From contig JACEFZ010011104.1 of the NCBI GenBank assembly GCA_014155875.1, positions 61,001-125,000 of the forward strand: 64,000 nucleotides of DNA, given 5' to 3'. This document shows, piece after piece, positions 49,953 to 61,069 of the stretch. The notes below the pieces were generated by a model. It was not told the origin of the DNA and did not search any database. It saw nothing but the letters and a program-made list of their open reading frames with translations. Within the stretch, counting starts at the first letter, position 1. Every line of letters begins with the position of its first letter. Source of the DNA: Cepaea nemoralis. Taxonomy: Eukaryota > Mollusca > Gastropoda > Stylommatophora > Helicidae. A program made the translations under genes and the position numbers.

Positions 49953-50640
49953 TGTCTACCTTGGCAGAATTCATAGCTCTAGGTGAGAAGTGTGGTTTCA
50001 CAAGAAAAGACCTTATGACATGGGCGGAGAATAAAGTGAGTTAACATTAGAAGCAAGAGCGAGAAGACAGAGCAGCCAGAGAGTTTGAAAGGCAGAAATT
50101 AGCAGCACAAGCAGGACTCGAAGAAAAGAAATTAGCAGCACAAGAAGTGGCAGCTAAAGAAGCCAAAGAACTTGAGCTGCAGAAATTAGCAGCACAAGAA
50201 ACGGCAGCTAAAAAGGCCACAGAATTTGAGCTACATAAATTAGCAGGACAGGCAGAGCGTGAAGAAAAGAAATTAGCAATACAAAAAGCAACATTAGCTT
50301 TCGAAATAGAGAAGTTGAATTTCGAAAAAGAGAAACTAACATTACAATTAACAGTGAAAGACAATGAAAGAACCTAAAATGCTGGGTCTATAACAGTTGG
50401 GACCACAGGGCCAGGTCGTGTAAACTGAAACAACCAACTAAAGATACAAAAAGGGCATATGCTGTGTCTAGTAGGGAAGAAGAACATGACCAAAAGACAA
50501 CCTTAAGATACATAGCGACAGACAGACATAAAAGACAACGGATCGGTAACCCTGCATGTAGTCAGACAGTGCCTGCACGGAAGTCGAATGCGAGCGGTAT
50601 TCATAGCGGGACTTTAAAATCCCATAAAGCACTTGTGAAC
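49953..50640 (+). pseudogene. Gypsy gag remnant, coiled-coil type
   Basis: MSTLAEFIALGEKCGFTRKD opens the frame. After a stop near 50043, an Ala/Glu/Lys-rich coiled coil built on ELQKLAAQ-type units runs to KEKLTLQLTVKDNERT (50377). A knuckle-like segment with CWVYNSWDHRARSCK follows in another frame near 50380-50425. The layout parallels the gag at 9055. The frame is lost by 50640, where R1 begins. Confidence 0.6.
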
Positions 50641-50645
50641 GGAGA

Positions 50646-50810
50646 GTTGACCGGATCAGCAAAGCAGTGTTGTACCTGTCCGTCTGTCGAAGCTTCGATC
50701 CTAGACCAGCTGCCAACTAAGGCTAAGGGTCTGGTCTGCCCCGCCATGACATTTAGTCTTTAGGTTGCATTTCCACACACAAGAATATGTCTTGAACCCT
50801 CCCAATCGTG

Positions 50811-50811
<1 letters not shown>
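50646..50811 (+). repeat. Dispersed repeat R1, copy 3 (truncated)
   Basis: CGGATCAGCAAAGCAGTG to TCCCAATCGTGC, then directly a TA microsatellite (50812-50878). Confidence 0.75.

Positions 50812-50878
<67 letters not shown>
50812..50878. repeat. TA microsatellite
   Basis: Pure TA following R1. Confidence 0.95.
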
Positions 50879-50882
<4 letters not shown>

Positions 50883-50979
50883 ATACACGGAGAGTCAGCA
50901 ATCCACTCACTTAACTGAGCAACGTAGTGTGTAACGCGTCTCACCATGGAGCCTGTTCATACGTTCTTTGTCGGGGTCA

Positions 50980-51215
50980 AAGCGTTATGTACATGTTATT
51001 TTCTACATACACACATCAAGGTGACATAGTCATCTACACCGATGGGTCAGTTGTGAGAAACAGACGTAGTGGCTATGGCTTTATTGCAAAGGCTAATGGG
51101 CGAGTCTTGAAAAAGGAGAGCCTGCCATATAAGACTACGACCTCCAGCATGAAAGTGGAGGTGGAGGCAGTAACAGCGGCATTCCGGTGGCTAGAGGACA
51201 TCAACTCAACTCAAC
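50980..51215 (+). pseudogene. I-like LINE RNase H N-terminal fragment
   Basis: QGDIVIYTDGSVVRNRRSGY, GFIAKANGRVLKKESLPYKT, MKVEVEAVTAAFRWLED, close to family C at 19.6-19.8 kb; ends in a CAACTCAACTCAAC stretch like a LINE tail. Confidence 0.75.
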
Positions 51216-51239
51216 ATTTTCTACACGGTGTACTTGACA

Positions 51240-51568
51240 TTTAGTCATACATAATTCTCTCATCGAATAGCACCCGCATAGCAAATAATCAAATAGAATA
51301 GACGTAATCACTATATCACAATTTAATAAATACAGTTGTAGTTAATTTCATAATTATTTCTTAATCGTGTCCAAGTGTACGTAGCTGAGTATGTGTACAG
51401 ATTACTTACAATTATATATTTCCAGGAGGGAATAAGCCAGCGATGTAAATTGCCCTATGCAGTGCGTATGCATAAAGTTTATTTTGCATATCTACATTCC
51501 TCTTCCTCGCTCATGGGGGGTATCAAGAGCAGCTACATCAATCTTTTCAGCGAGCTAATTCATAACTG
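51240..51568. other. Unassigned
   Basis: Nothing recognised. Confidence 0.4.
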
Positions 51569-51569
51569 T

Positions 51570-51637
<68 letters not shown>

Positions 51638-51639
51638 GA
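51569..51639 (+). repeat. TTG microsatellite
   Basis: About 70 bp of TTG. Confidence 0.95.
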
Positions 51640-52655
51640 GTATCCAGTGACTATTTTACTATTAGCTTAGAACAAACATTTGTCCCGAGTTTTCCTTTTT
51701 TTAAAATCTGAAATTTAAGGGATCTGAACCTGCACCCATAACTAAACGCCAGTGTGTGGAAACTTTGACTTTTGACATGTGGCATGAATCAACACATAAT
51801 AATGCTTATCGTAAATTGATTGAATGTTTGATTGATTAATCGCAGAATGATTATCAATGCACAGACCTATATATTGTCCACCTTCCTTAGCCAGTTGTCG
51901 CGCGGTGCAGATGCCAGTTATTATTTTAACCAACTCCTTGTAAACACATCACATCTGATCTTCTTATAAGTTCCTCCTTGCGGCAAAAATCATTTAACTC
52001 AAATTGAAGTATGATAATTGATCTGTTATTTATCATCATCCTCTTCGGATGGGCACAGGCTCAAGAGTAAGAGGGCAAAGTCTTTTGCGCAACTCTTTCA
52101 CACTTTAAACTTCATTAAGTAAGTCACTTCTTCATTCAATTATCCATTCGCGGATGAAAGAAGAGGTAGTCCTCTTTATCAGTAATTAACATAGAGTAGA
52201 ATAAACTGCATTGTGTTATTGTCATATAAAATATGTCGTGAAAGAGCAATCTTCGTGAAGATCAGTAATTTAGAACAAGGTTAACATTAAACGCAGAGTA
52301 AACAGAAAAATCAAGAACTGCTCAATGCGGAAAGAATGTTGAACGCTTATTGCTTTGGGCCAAAAGCATGCATAGTTTAACATACAAATCACTGGAAAGC
52401 CTTTCCCAATTCTCGATCACATTTTGAGCACAAATAACTATGTCTGCAATGACAAGGCATTGGTCAAATTAGGACACCCAATTCCATGCATTTCTGGAAG
52501 CCAGTGAAATGTAGGAGACACCAAGACAACGTTCATGCGTATTAGAAAGGAGGATACAAGACTGCTGGTCAAACACACGTGAATCCCAGACGGTATAAGA
52601 AGAAGATTAAGTTGTATGAGCAGACATGCGGTAATTATAGATGAAATTAACCTAC
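51640..52655. other. Unassigned
   Basis: About 1 kb with no recognised gene or repeat. Confidence 0.4.
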
Positions 52656-54249
52656 CAAACGTACAGCTAGTACCAAGGAAGAAGTCATTGGCACACAGTG
52701 AGGGAGACGTAACGTATAGCTAGTACCGAGGAAGTAGTGACTGGCACCTAGTGAGGGAGATGTAACGTACAGCTAGTACCGAGGAAGTAGTGATTGGCAC
52801 ACAGTGAGAGAGATGTAACGTACAGCTAGTACCGAGGAAGTAGTGATAGGCACATAGTGAGGCAGATGTAACGTACAGCGAGTACCGAGGAAGAAGTGAT
52901 TGGCACATAGTCAGGGATATGTAACGTATAGCTAATACCGAGGAAGTAGTGATTGGCACACAGTAAGGGAGATGTAACGTACAGCTAGTACCGATAAAGT
53001 AGTGATTGGCACACAGTGAGGGAGATGCAACGTATAGCTAATACCGAGGAAGTAGTGAATGGCACAGATTGAGGGAGATGTAACCTACAGCTAGCACCGA
53101 GGAAGTAGTGATTTGCATACAGTGACGGAGATGTAAAGAATAGCTAGTACCGAGGAAGTAGTGATTTGCATACAGTGACGGAGATGTAAAGAATAGCTAG
53201 TACCGAGGAAGTAGTGATTGGCACACAGTGAGTGAGATATAACGTACAACTAGTACCGAGGAAGTAGTGATTGGCACACAGTGAGGGAGATGTAATGTAC
53301 AGCTTGTACCGAGGAAATAGTGGTTGGCAAATAATGAGGGAGATGTAAAGAATAGCTGGTACCGAGGAAGTAGTGATCAGCACACAGTGAGGGAGATGTA
53401 ACGTATAGCTAGTACCGAGGAAGTAGTGAGTGGCACATAGTGAGGGAGATGTAACGAATAGCTAGTGCTGAGGAAGTAGTTATAGGCACATAGTGAGGGA
53501 GATGTAACGTATAGCTAGTACCGAGGAAGTAGTGATTGTCACATAGTGAGGGAGATGTAACGTATAGCTAGTACCGAGGAAGTAGTGATTGGCACATAGT
53601 GAGGGAGATGTAACGTATAGCTAGGACCGAGGAAGTAGTGATTGGCACATAATGAAGGAGATGTAACGTACAGCTAGTACCGAGGAAGTAGTGATTGGCA
53701 CATAATGAGGGAGATGTAACGTTCAACTAGTACCGAGGAAGTAGTGATTGTCACATAGTGAGGGAGATGTAACGTATAGCTAGTACCGAGGAAGTAGTTA
53801 TAGGCACATAGTGAGGGAGATGTAACGTATAGCTAGTACCGAGGAAGTAGTGATTGGCACATAGTGAGGGAGATGTAACGTATAGCTAGTACCGAGGAAG
53901 TAGTGATGATCACATAGTGAGGGAGATGTAACGTATAGCTAGTACCGAGGAAGTAGTGATTGTCACATAGTGAGGGAGATGTAACGTATAGCTAGTACCG
54001 AGGAAGTAGTGATTGTCACATAGTGAGGGAGATGTAACGTATAGCTAGTACCGAAAAAGTAGTGTTTGGCACACAGTGAGGGAGATGTAATGTATAGCTA
54101 GTACCGAGGAAGTACTGATTGACACACAGTGAGGGAGATGTAACGTACAGCGAGTACCGAGGAAGTAGTGATTGGCACACATAGTGAGGAAGATGTAACG
54201 TACAGCTAGTACCTACGAAGTAGTGATCGGCACACAGTGAGGGAGATCT
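52656..54249 (+). repeat. 53-bp satellite, about 30 tandem units
   Basis: Unit contains AGTGAGGGAGATGTAACGTA, TAGCTAGTACCGAGGAAG and TAGTGATTGGCACA. The period is 53 bp (CCGAGGAAGT at 53521 and 53574). Units differ by a few bases and are more uniform at 53400-54050. Minus-strand reading frames repeat every three units because 53 is not a multiple of three; not genes. Confidence 0.97.
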
Positions 54250-54386
54250 ACTACGCTCCTTTTATTTATCGAAGTCATACGCCAGCCGACAAGAGGAACT
54301 GAATGTACACTTTAGTGAAGGGCCGCTGTATTAAACGTATCATTGTTAATCAACTTATGCATACTTCAAACAGTAAAGAGTATTAC

Positions 54387-54475
54387 CCACCCACCCACCC
54401 ACCCACCCACACACACACACTCACTCACTCACTCACAACACACTCACTCACACGCACACGCATAAACATGTTAAT
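54387..54475 (+). repeat. CCCA/CACT simple repeats
   Basis: ACCC, CA, then CACT/CACG units in succession. Confidence 0.9.
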
Positions 54476-55028
54476 GCATACCATTTACATCCACGAGTTA
54501 ATCCCGAGTGTGCATAGTATATAAGCGGGATATAGATAGCGTCCTGGTCAGTGAAATTGAAGATATCATAATCCAGCGTCCGTACATTGATACCACCAAA
54601 CTTGTTATACCTTGCGTAGCAAGCCTGAGAGAAAGTAAATCTTGTGGGAGAACAGTCGTGAATCTTTAAATTATCAGTATACTCGTGTATATGTTTAATT
54701 GCGTAGGGATTATGCATATCTTGATAATTTTACAAGGCTACACACACACATTAACATGTGCTTTCCCATCATATGTAAAGATTTCCGACAATTCTCTTCC
54801 ACGTGACAACACTACAAGTACTAGATATGTTGCCGATTTTTAAGGACAATTACGTGTCAGTTGTTGAGTAGGACCACATATTTTCTTCTACAGTTCACCG
54901 TTTGTCCATTAATGTCTAGGTGTTATTTGACTGTCCTTCAGACTACCACAGGAAGAATCACACCTGTTGTTCAGTCAAATCTAAGCCCCTTATTTCCATC
55001 AACGCGACTGGTATGTGAGAGCCCGTGC
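54476..55028. other. Unassigned
   Basis: Nothing recognised. Confidence 0.4.
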
Positions 55029-55089
55029 GAGTGTGTGTGTGTGTGCGTGCGTGTGTGCGTGTGTGCGTGCGTGTGTGTGTGGTGTGTGT

Positions 55090-55138
<49 letters not shown>
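55029..55138 (+). repeat. GT microsatellite
   Basis: GT dinucleotides with GCGT variants. Confidence 0.95.
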
Positions 55139-55139
<1 letters not shown>

Positions 55140-55193
55140 CTGTTTGTGATTTCTTGGATAGTTTACGTAAAATCCAAGCTCTATGTATCCATT

Positions 55194-55421
55194 GCCGGTC
55201 TCTCTGGCTGTGGGGTTACAAAACTTTCTCTCTGTAATCCCGTTTATCACGCAGAGTAGCGGTTCGACCCCCGCAGGTGACTTGCGGGATACTGAGCCGG
55301 CCGCTCAGAAAGCAATGGCAAACTACTGAGCGTAATCTTGCCAAGAGATCAACATACAGCTGAAAGATGCTTGTGTTGACAGCTAAGTCCTGTAAAGGAT
55401 ATGCTAAAAAAAAAAAAAAAA
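55194..55421 (+). repeat. SINE S1, best-preserved copy
   Basis: Flanked by TATCCATT (55186-55193 and 55422-55429). Head GCCGGTCTCTCTGGCTGTGG (box A region) and GCGGTTCGACCCCCGC (box B GGTTCGACCCC). Core CTCAGAAAGCAATGGCAAAC, end CCTGTAAAGGATATGCT plus A tail. The resemblance to a tRNA gene is confined to the head. Confidence 0.9.
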
Positions 55422-55439
55422 TATCCATTAACGTCAAAA

Positions 55440-55765
55440 AATTTAACTGTGTATGTGTGCGTGTGTATCTGTTCGTGCGTATGCGTGTTTATGAGTGTGT
55501 GTGTGTGAGTGTATGTGCTAGTGTATTTGTGAGTGTGTGTGTGTATGTGTGTGAGAGAGCGAGTGTGTGAGTTAGTGTGTCAGTGAGGATGCCAGTGAGT
55601 GTATGAGTTAGTGTCGGGTGAGTGTGTGAGTGAATATATTAGTGAGAATGTGTGAGTGATTGTGTGTGTGTGAATGAGTGAGTGAGTGTGTGAGTCAGTG
55701 TGCGTGGGTGAATGTGTGAGTGAGCAGATAATGAGCAGTTGAGTCAATGAATGAGTGCGTTTGCA
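55440..55765 (+). repeat. GTGT/GAGTGAGT low-complexity tract
   Basis: Degenerate GT and GAGT units. Confidence 0.9.
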
Positions 55766-55795
55766 TTTGTGCGTGTTTACTAATATTGGCCCCAG

Positions 55796-56548
55796 GCCGT
55801 CTTGATAAAGGATATTTATTGTGCTACCAAAACAAAAATGGCTTTACAACTTCTACATAGCGCAAAGTATGGGCTGAATTGTAGAGACCATGCGTTGCCA
55901 ACGCAGTTAATATAAATGCGACTGGAACAAGACAAGCTGAGGAAGCTGCCAGTTCAGCAAAATCCTTGCTCTAAACCAGTGGTTCTCAACCTTTTTTGGC
56001 CCATACCCCCCCTTTACCATATGTTCAGAACGTCATCCCCCCTCCCCCCCCCCCCCCATTTTCGAATTTCCTCCATATAAATCCCCCACCCTTACATACT
56101 ATACATAAAACTGGAAGCTAAATTTGAAAACATATACTAGAACAAGTCTAGACATCTAAATAAAACGTGATTTGCGGGTCTACTTACATTATAAAACGAA
56201 TTTCACTAGGGCGAGAAGTACAAAACCGTAAAATTTAGAGGGAAAAACAATATTAAGTAACTGGTTCTTGTGTTAATGCGATCTTGAAATAATCTTAATT
56301 CCCCCCTCCCGCAATGAAACCCTAAAACTCCGTCCAATGCATGAGAGTCCTCAACCACTGGTTGAGAATCACTGCTCTAAGTGATCACCTGTCAACGCTT
56401 CTATCCTAGCTCATTTGCCAAAACAGACTTAAGAACTGCTCTGTCCCACAATGAAATGTAGTATATAGGTTGTATGTCCCCGAACCAGGATAAGACCTGT
56501 AACCTCCCAATTGCGCTCCTCCGCCCGAAGCTGTTAGCAAAATATGGG
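55796..56548 (+). repeat. Dispersed repeat R1, copy 4, interrupted by a hAT MITE
   Basis: 55796-55976 and 56375-56548 match R1 before and after the MITE (CATAGCGCAAAGTATGGGCT; CTCCCAATTGCGCTCCTCCG; CGAAGCTGTTAGCAAAATAT). Confidence 0.7.
55977..56374. mobile_element. hAT-type MITE, 398 bp, with 8-bp duplication
   Basis: Left end CAGTGGTTCTCAACC, right end reverse complement CAGTGATTCTCAACC (14 of 15). Flanks CTCTAAAC (55969-55976) and CTCTAAGT (56375-56382) agree at 6 of 8, the hAT duplication length. No coding capacity. The ends resemble those of Charlie/SPIN-type hATs. Confidence 0.88.
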
Positions 56549-56549
56549 T

Positions 56550-57097
<548 letters not shown>

Positions 57098-57198
57098 TGC
57101 ATAGCAGGGTGCATAATCATGAAACAAAATAGTCGCATTTCGTTCTACTGTTTAAGAGCAGGGAACACTTTAACTGACGACTCATATTAACACGGTCG

Positions 57199-57344
57199 GA
57201 GTAGTATATCCGGAGTCAGAATAATGCCACCATCCCTCACACCCACGCCCAAGGGCCGTTCTAACCCCCTATGAGGATTAGACTGACCCAAAGGGCACAA
57301 ATGCGAGCCCCTGTAGTATTATTCTGACTCAGGATATACTACTC
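57199..57344. mobile_element. Small MITE-like inverted-repeat element, 146 bp
   Basis: Left GAGTAGTATATCC(G)GAGTC and right reverse complement GAGTAGTATATCCTGAGTC, continuing to AGAATAAT on both sides, about 27 bp with one or two mismatches. No clear target duplication; class unknown. Confidence 0.65.
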
Positions 57345-58068
57345 GGGGTAGCAACCCAGGGCTGGGTAAGGATTGCTACGACCCGGAGGGCGGACCCACC
57401 GCAAACCACCACATAACCTAATACAAGCCCTCCCAGGCAACCGCGAATTAGAGCTGCCCACGCGATAGGTGTACACACCATGAACAAATGTCAGTGGTTG
57501 AAGCTGGAGACTAGGAACCACTGTGAGCAGCAGTCTAGGGGGGTCTACTGCTCATCAAGCGGGGAGGGGCTTGTTCGCATGCACGAGTTGCGGCATCGGG
57601 GTGAAAACCACACTAGCCCTGCCAGCCCTATGGGGCCAACGCGACATACCCAAATACAGATATATCCGCAAAAACTGTTATTTCATAATGAATGGCGGTG
57701 CCTGAACAAAATTGAAATTTAGAGACAGGTGAAGAGGTATTGGTACTAGGCCACCAATAATCATGATCAATGAGGCGGTCCCTGTACTTCAAAGGTTATT
57801 ATTAAATGGGGTGTGTTGACGGCGAGCAGGTATATTACTATCGTAATCACTTCAGTCGCCAACGGACAGTGGTCGGCTCGGGCGACAGAGACGGACATTA
57901 CAATAGAGCTCGCTGAGGTTGGGGTGAATGAAATCATCTTAAATAACGTTAGTGTTTTTATCCGGCTTTTGTTCACTACCGTGTGGGTAGCGCCTTCGCG
58001 TTGTGTATTTAATCTCTCAGTTGAAGAAGTGGAAATACGTATTATTTTGATGTGCAAAGAATAATGAC
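57345..58068. other. Unassigned, GC-richer at the left
   Basis: 57350-57640 is GC-rich with no ORF or partner in the window; it could be the 5' part of an unknown element. Confidence 0.4.
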
Positions 58069-58127
58069 ACTCTATCCCTTCCATCCATCCATCATGTGCC
58101 ATGCCGGTAAGCGTGGGCGGTCATGAT

Positions 58128-59207
58128 ACATCGGGAGAACCACGTGGAGACATAAAGACTGCTGATAATCAGAAATGGATAAAACAATGGGCGTGACGTG
58201 CTGACAACCAACATGTACAGACAGAACGACCTGACTGTACACACATTATACTAGGCGATTCCTTAATGAAAGGTTTATACAGCGACAGGATGGCCACTTC
58301 AGACAAAGACACTGTTTCAATAATCCCACTGCCTGCGGCTGGTGTAGACCGGCTAACAGACAAAATTAGCAGGTTGGCTGTTAATCATAGCGTTAGAAGG
58401 GCAAGCGTGCATATTGGTATCACCGACACCATGAATTACCAACAAATCACAGGGTCTCAACTGCTGGCACTAGTGAACGGATTACGCCACACTTTTCCTA
58501 ACTCATCCATTTTCTTCTCCTCCATCATATCACCGAGTTATGGACACCAGCGCCGTCTAGCTGACATAAATAACAACATTTTGCAGAAGTTCTGTTCTCA
58601 AAACAAGATACAATTCATCAACAACACAGCATCATTCACTTCACAGGCTGGTGCACCAAAAAAGAGTCTTTATAAGGATCAAATACATTTGTCTACATTA
58701 GGCGCCAGTTTGCTCGCCAAGAATATCAAATATCCAGAACGGACACACCATACATCCAATACGGGATCGCGCCGGACACTTTTAGCTACTCCTTAAACTC
58801 AAGCCAGACGACATACTCCAGTCACATCAAGTACCAATAGGCCAGAAGTGTGCAGACCACTCATAATCACTGCACCTGAAATCCAAGCCAGACGGGACAC
58901 TACCCCTACACCAAGTCTGTTAAATACGTCGTCTTTCACACAGGAGGGTAATAATTACGAAGATATTTTTCCTATTATCCCCAGAAAGGAACCAACTCTC
59001 AGCAACAATGACGTGCCACCACAACCTCCTGTTAGCCACCAACCAGAGGCTCTAGTTGGTATTCATTACATACCCATGAGACATCATCAGTACCCGTTTC
59101 ATTGTAACCCAGAATGGTTGCACCTCACACGGTATAGCCCAGCTACACTTCGTCAAGCACTTATAATGTCGCTATACCAGCAACCAACACAACCTGTTAT
59201 TTACTAG
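58128..59207 (+). pseudogene. LINE ORF1 with SGNH/GDSL esterase domain
   Basis: One frame from 58128 to 59207 interrupted by TGA (58194) and TAA (58794). IILGDSLMKGL (from 58245) holds the GDS nucleophile block. VHIGITDTMNYQQI and the helix-rich middle follow, and DQIHLSTLGASLLAKNI near 58680 has the Asp-x-x-His catalytic pair. Esterase-bearing ORF1 proteins are known from CR1 and L2 lineages, where a role in lipid or membrane interaction has been proposed. The C-terminal part (58797-59207) is Pro/His-rich. The start is lost by truncation. Confidence 0.75.
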
Positions 59208-59761
59208 CAACTTAGCACAAAGATACACCGGATCTCAGTACAAGAAAGAGCCTTTCCTATAACATTTATCTGCATATTTGGTTATTACTTGATCTAGTAA
59301 CGTATTAGGTTATAAGTAACTACAAACATTGACTTGTTTTGACTTTATATTAATTGATAGTACTTAGCTGTACAGCTTTTATAATACTTATAATTGTGTT
59401 TACTGTGAGTGAAGGGGTCTTCACTGCTCTTCCTTACGGTACTGTTTAACGTTTTATTCCCGTGTGGGATACTCCACTTTAAACAGAAACATTGAATTGG
59501 ATAGTCATTTATTCATTCTTTTGGATAACAGCTGGTTATTTGGCTTGTGAAGTAGTTAAAGTAGGTTAATTATTTGTTTTTATGTTCTTTAATTCGTTTT
59601 ATTCTGTGTTTGCATTATATTTGTTGGTCTAATTAGTTATATCGTTATAATATTGTCATTTACATATCGATTTGTATTACTTATAATTTGTAATCTAATG
59701 TATTTGTTAATGTTTACGATCTTGTATTTTTGCTTAATTTTGACTAATTTACACTTTCTTC
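59208..59761 (+). other. ORF1-ORF2 spacer of the CR1/L2-like LINE
   Basis: AT-rich, no ORF. Confidence 0.6.
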
Positions 59762-60744
59762 ATGGACGAAATGTCTGAGAAGTGGCAACACTGGCTCAAT
59801 AAGTCAGGAATGCGCCTTGGATACTTAAACATTTGCAGCTTATTTAACAAGCTACCAGAGTTATCTTCTATTCTTAATCAAAATTTTCATTTATTCGGCC
59901 TTAGTGAAAGTAGGCTTAATGATAACATTTCAGATGATGACATCTCTATTAAAGGGTACACAGTTTTTAGAAGGGATCCCTGTAGGAAACAAGAGACAGG
60001 CATAGTAACCTATGTTTATAATTTACTAAATGCTCACCGTAGACTAGACTTTGAAACTTGCGAAATAGAATGTGTTTGGTTAGAGCTAACACTTCAAAAC
60101 AGCACACCCCTGATGTGTTACCTCTATCGAAATCCCAGTGCTGGACACGTCTGGTACGAAAACTTTACTACCATGATGGATGTGGTTTTCGCGTCCGGGA
60201 AGGAAATTATACTACTCGGAAACTTTAACATTAGCACCAACAAATCCAACATAATATAGGGAAATATAATTGCATCATACAATTTCCAACAAATAGTACA
60301 ACAAGCTACTATAGTAACAGTGTCATCTTCAACAGTCATAGATCACATTTATTTAACTTGCTCAGACAACATCATAGAATGTACCGTACCCAATTGTGCA
60401 ATGAGCGATCACTACCCTATATGCTGCACGTGGTTTAAAAAAGGAATTAAAACTCCTAAATATAAACACATAAGTGTAAAATATAGAAGTTACAAAAATT
60501 TCAACCAAAACGCATTTTTACAGGACTTGCTCAGTTCACCTCTAGAACAATGTTTATCAGCTTCCTGACCCGGATGATGCTCTGGAATTCTGAATGAAAA
60601 CCTTTATTGATGTTTTTGATAGACATGTGCCAATCAATTAAGTTCGAGTAAAACACCACGTCAAGCCACCTTGGATCACCCAAGAAATACTTGAAATTAT
60701 GAGAGACAGAGATAAAGCACATAGAAAGCGGGATCTCAGAGCAT
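59762..60744 (+). pseudogene. LINE ORF2 endonuclease domain
   Basis: MDEMSEKWQHWL start; GYLNICSLFNKLPELSSIL, GLSESRLND (Glu block), ISIKGYTVFRRD, IILLGNFNIS (Asp weakened to Gly-Asn), IDHIYLT, AMSDHYPICCTW (SDH). In-frame TAG at 60257, frameshift after 60540, further stops at 60596 and 60641. Cut by the antisense fragment at 60745. Confidence 0.8.
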
Positions 60745-61057
60745 TACGAACGAACGAACGAACACACTTTATTTCTGAAAGGCTTAAGAATTGGGCATGC
60801 AGGCCCGTCTAATCATTCTGCCCTTCTATCACTCTCTTCCATACATTATTTAATTCATACATCATTCAAGGCTAACAGAGAACAGCAACAATATAAAAGA
60901 TATGCATTATAAAGGCATGGGCAAGATACGAACATCAAAACTACACGACACAGTAACATTAGATAATGGTCTGACACTTGTTATTAGCCATGTGGAATAT
61001 ACTGGCCTACCAAAAGGGGACTGGCTGTTATACTAGGGTTTTGTTGTTATTATTATA
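60745..61057 (-). repeat. Antisense 3'-end fragment of the same CR1/L2-like family
   Basis: Reverse complement of 62945-63249 at high identity, with its own ACGA (TTCG) tail at 60745-60762. A 5'-truncated copy inserted into the host LINE in reverse, giving an inverted repeat around the RT domain. Confidence 0.9.
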
Positions 61058-61069
61058 CCGTATCATACC

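Noticed and set aside
52720..53383. Antisense repeat-protein ORFs
   Set aside because: Follow the satellite period; the frame rotates each unit and the openness is accidental.
52656..54249. CRISPR-like array
   Set aside because: Units are contiguous 53-bp repeats without unique spacers; eukaryotic satellite.
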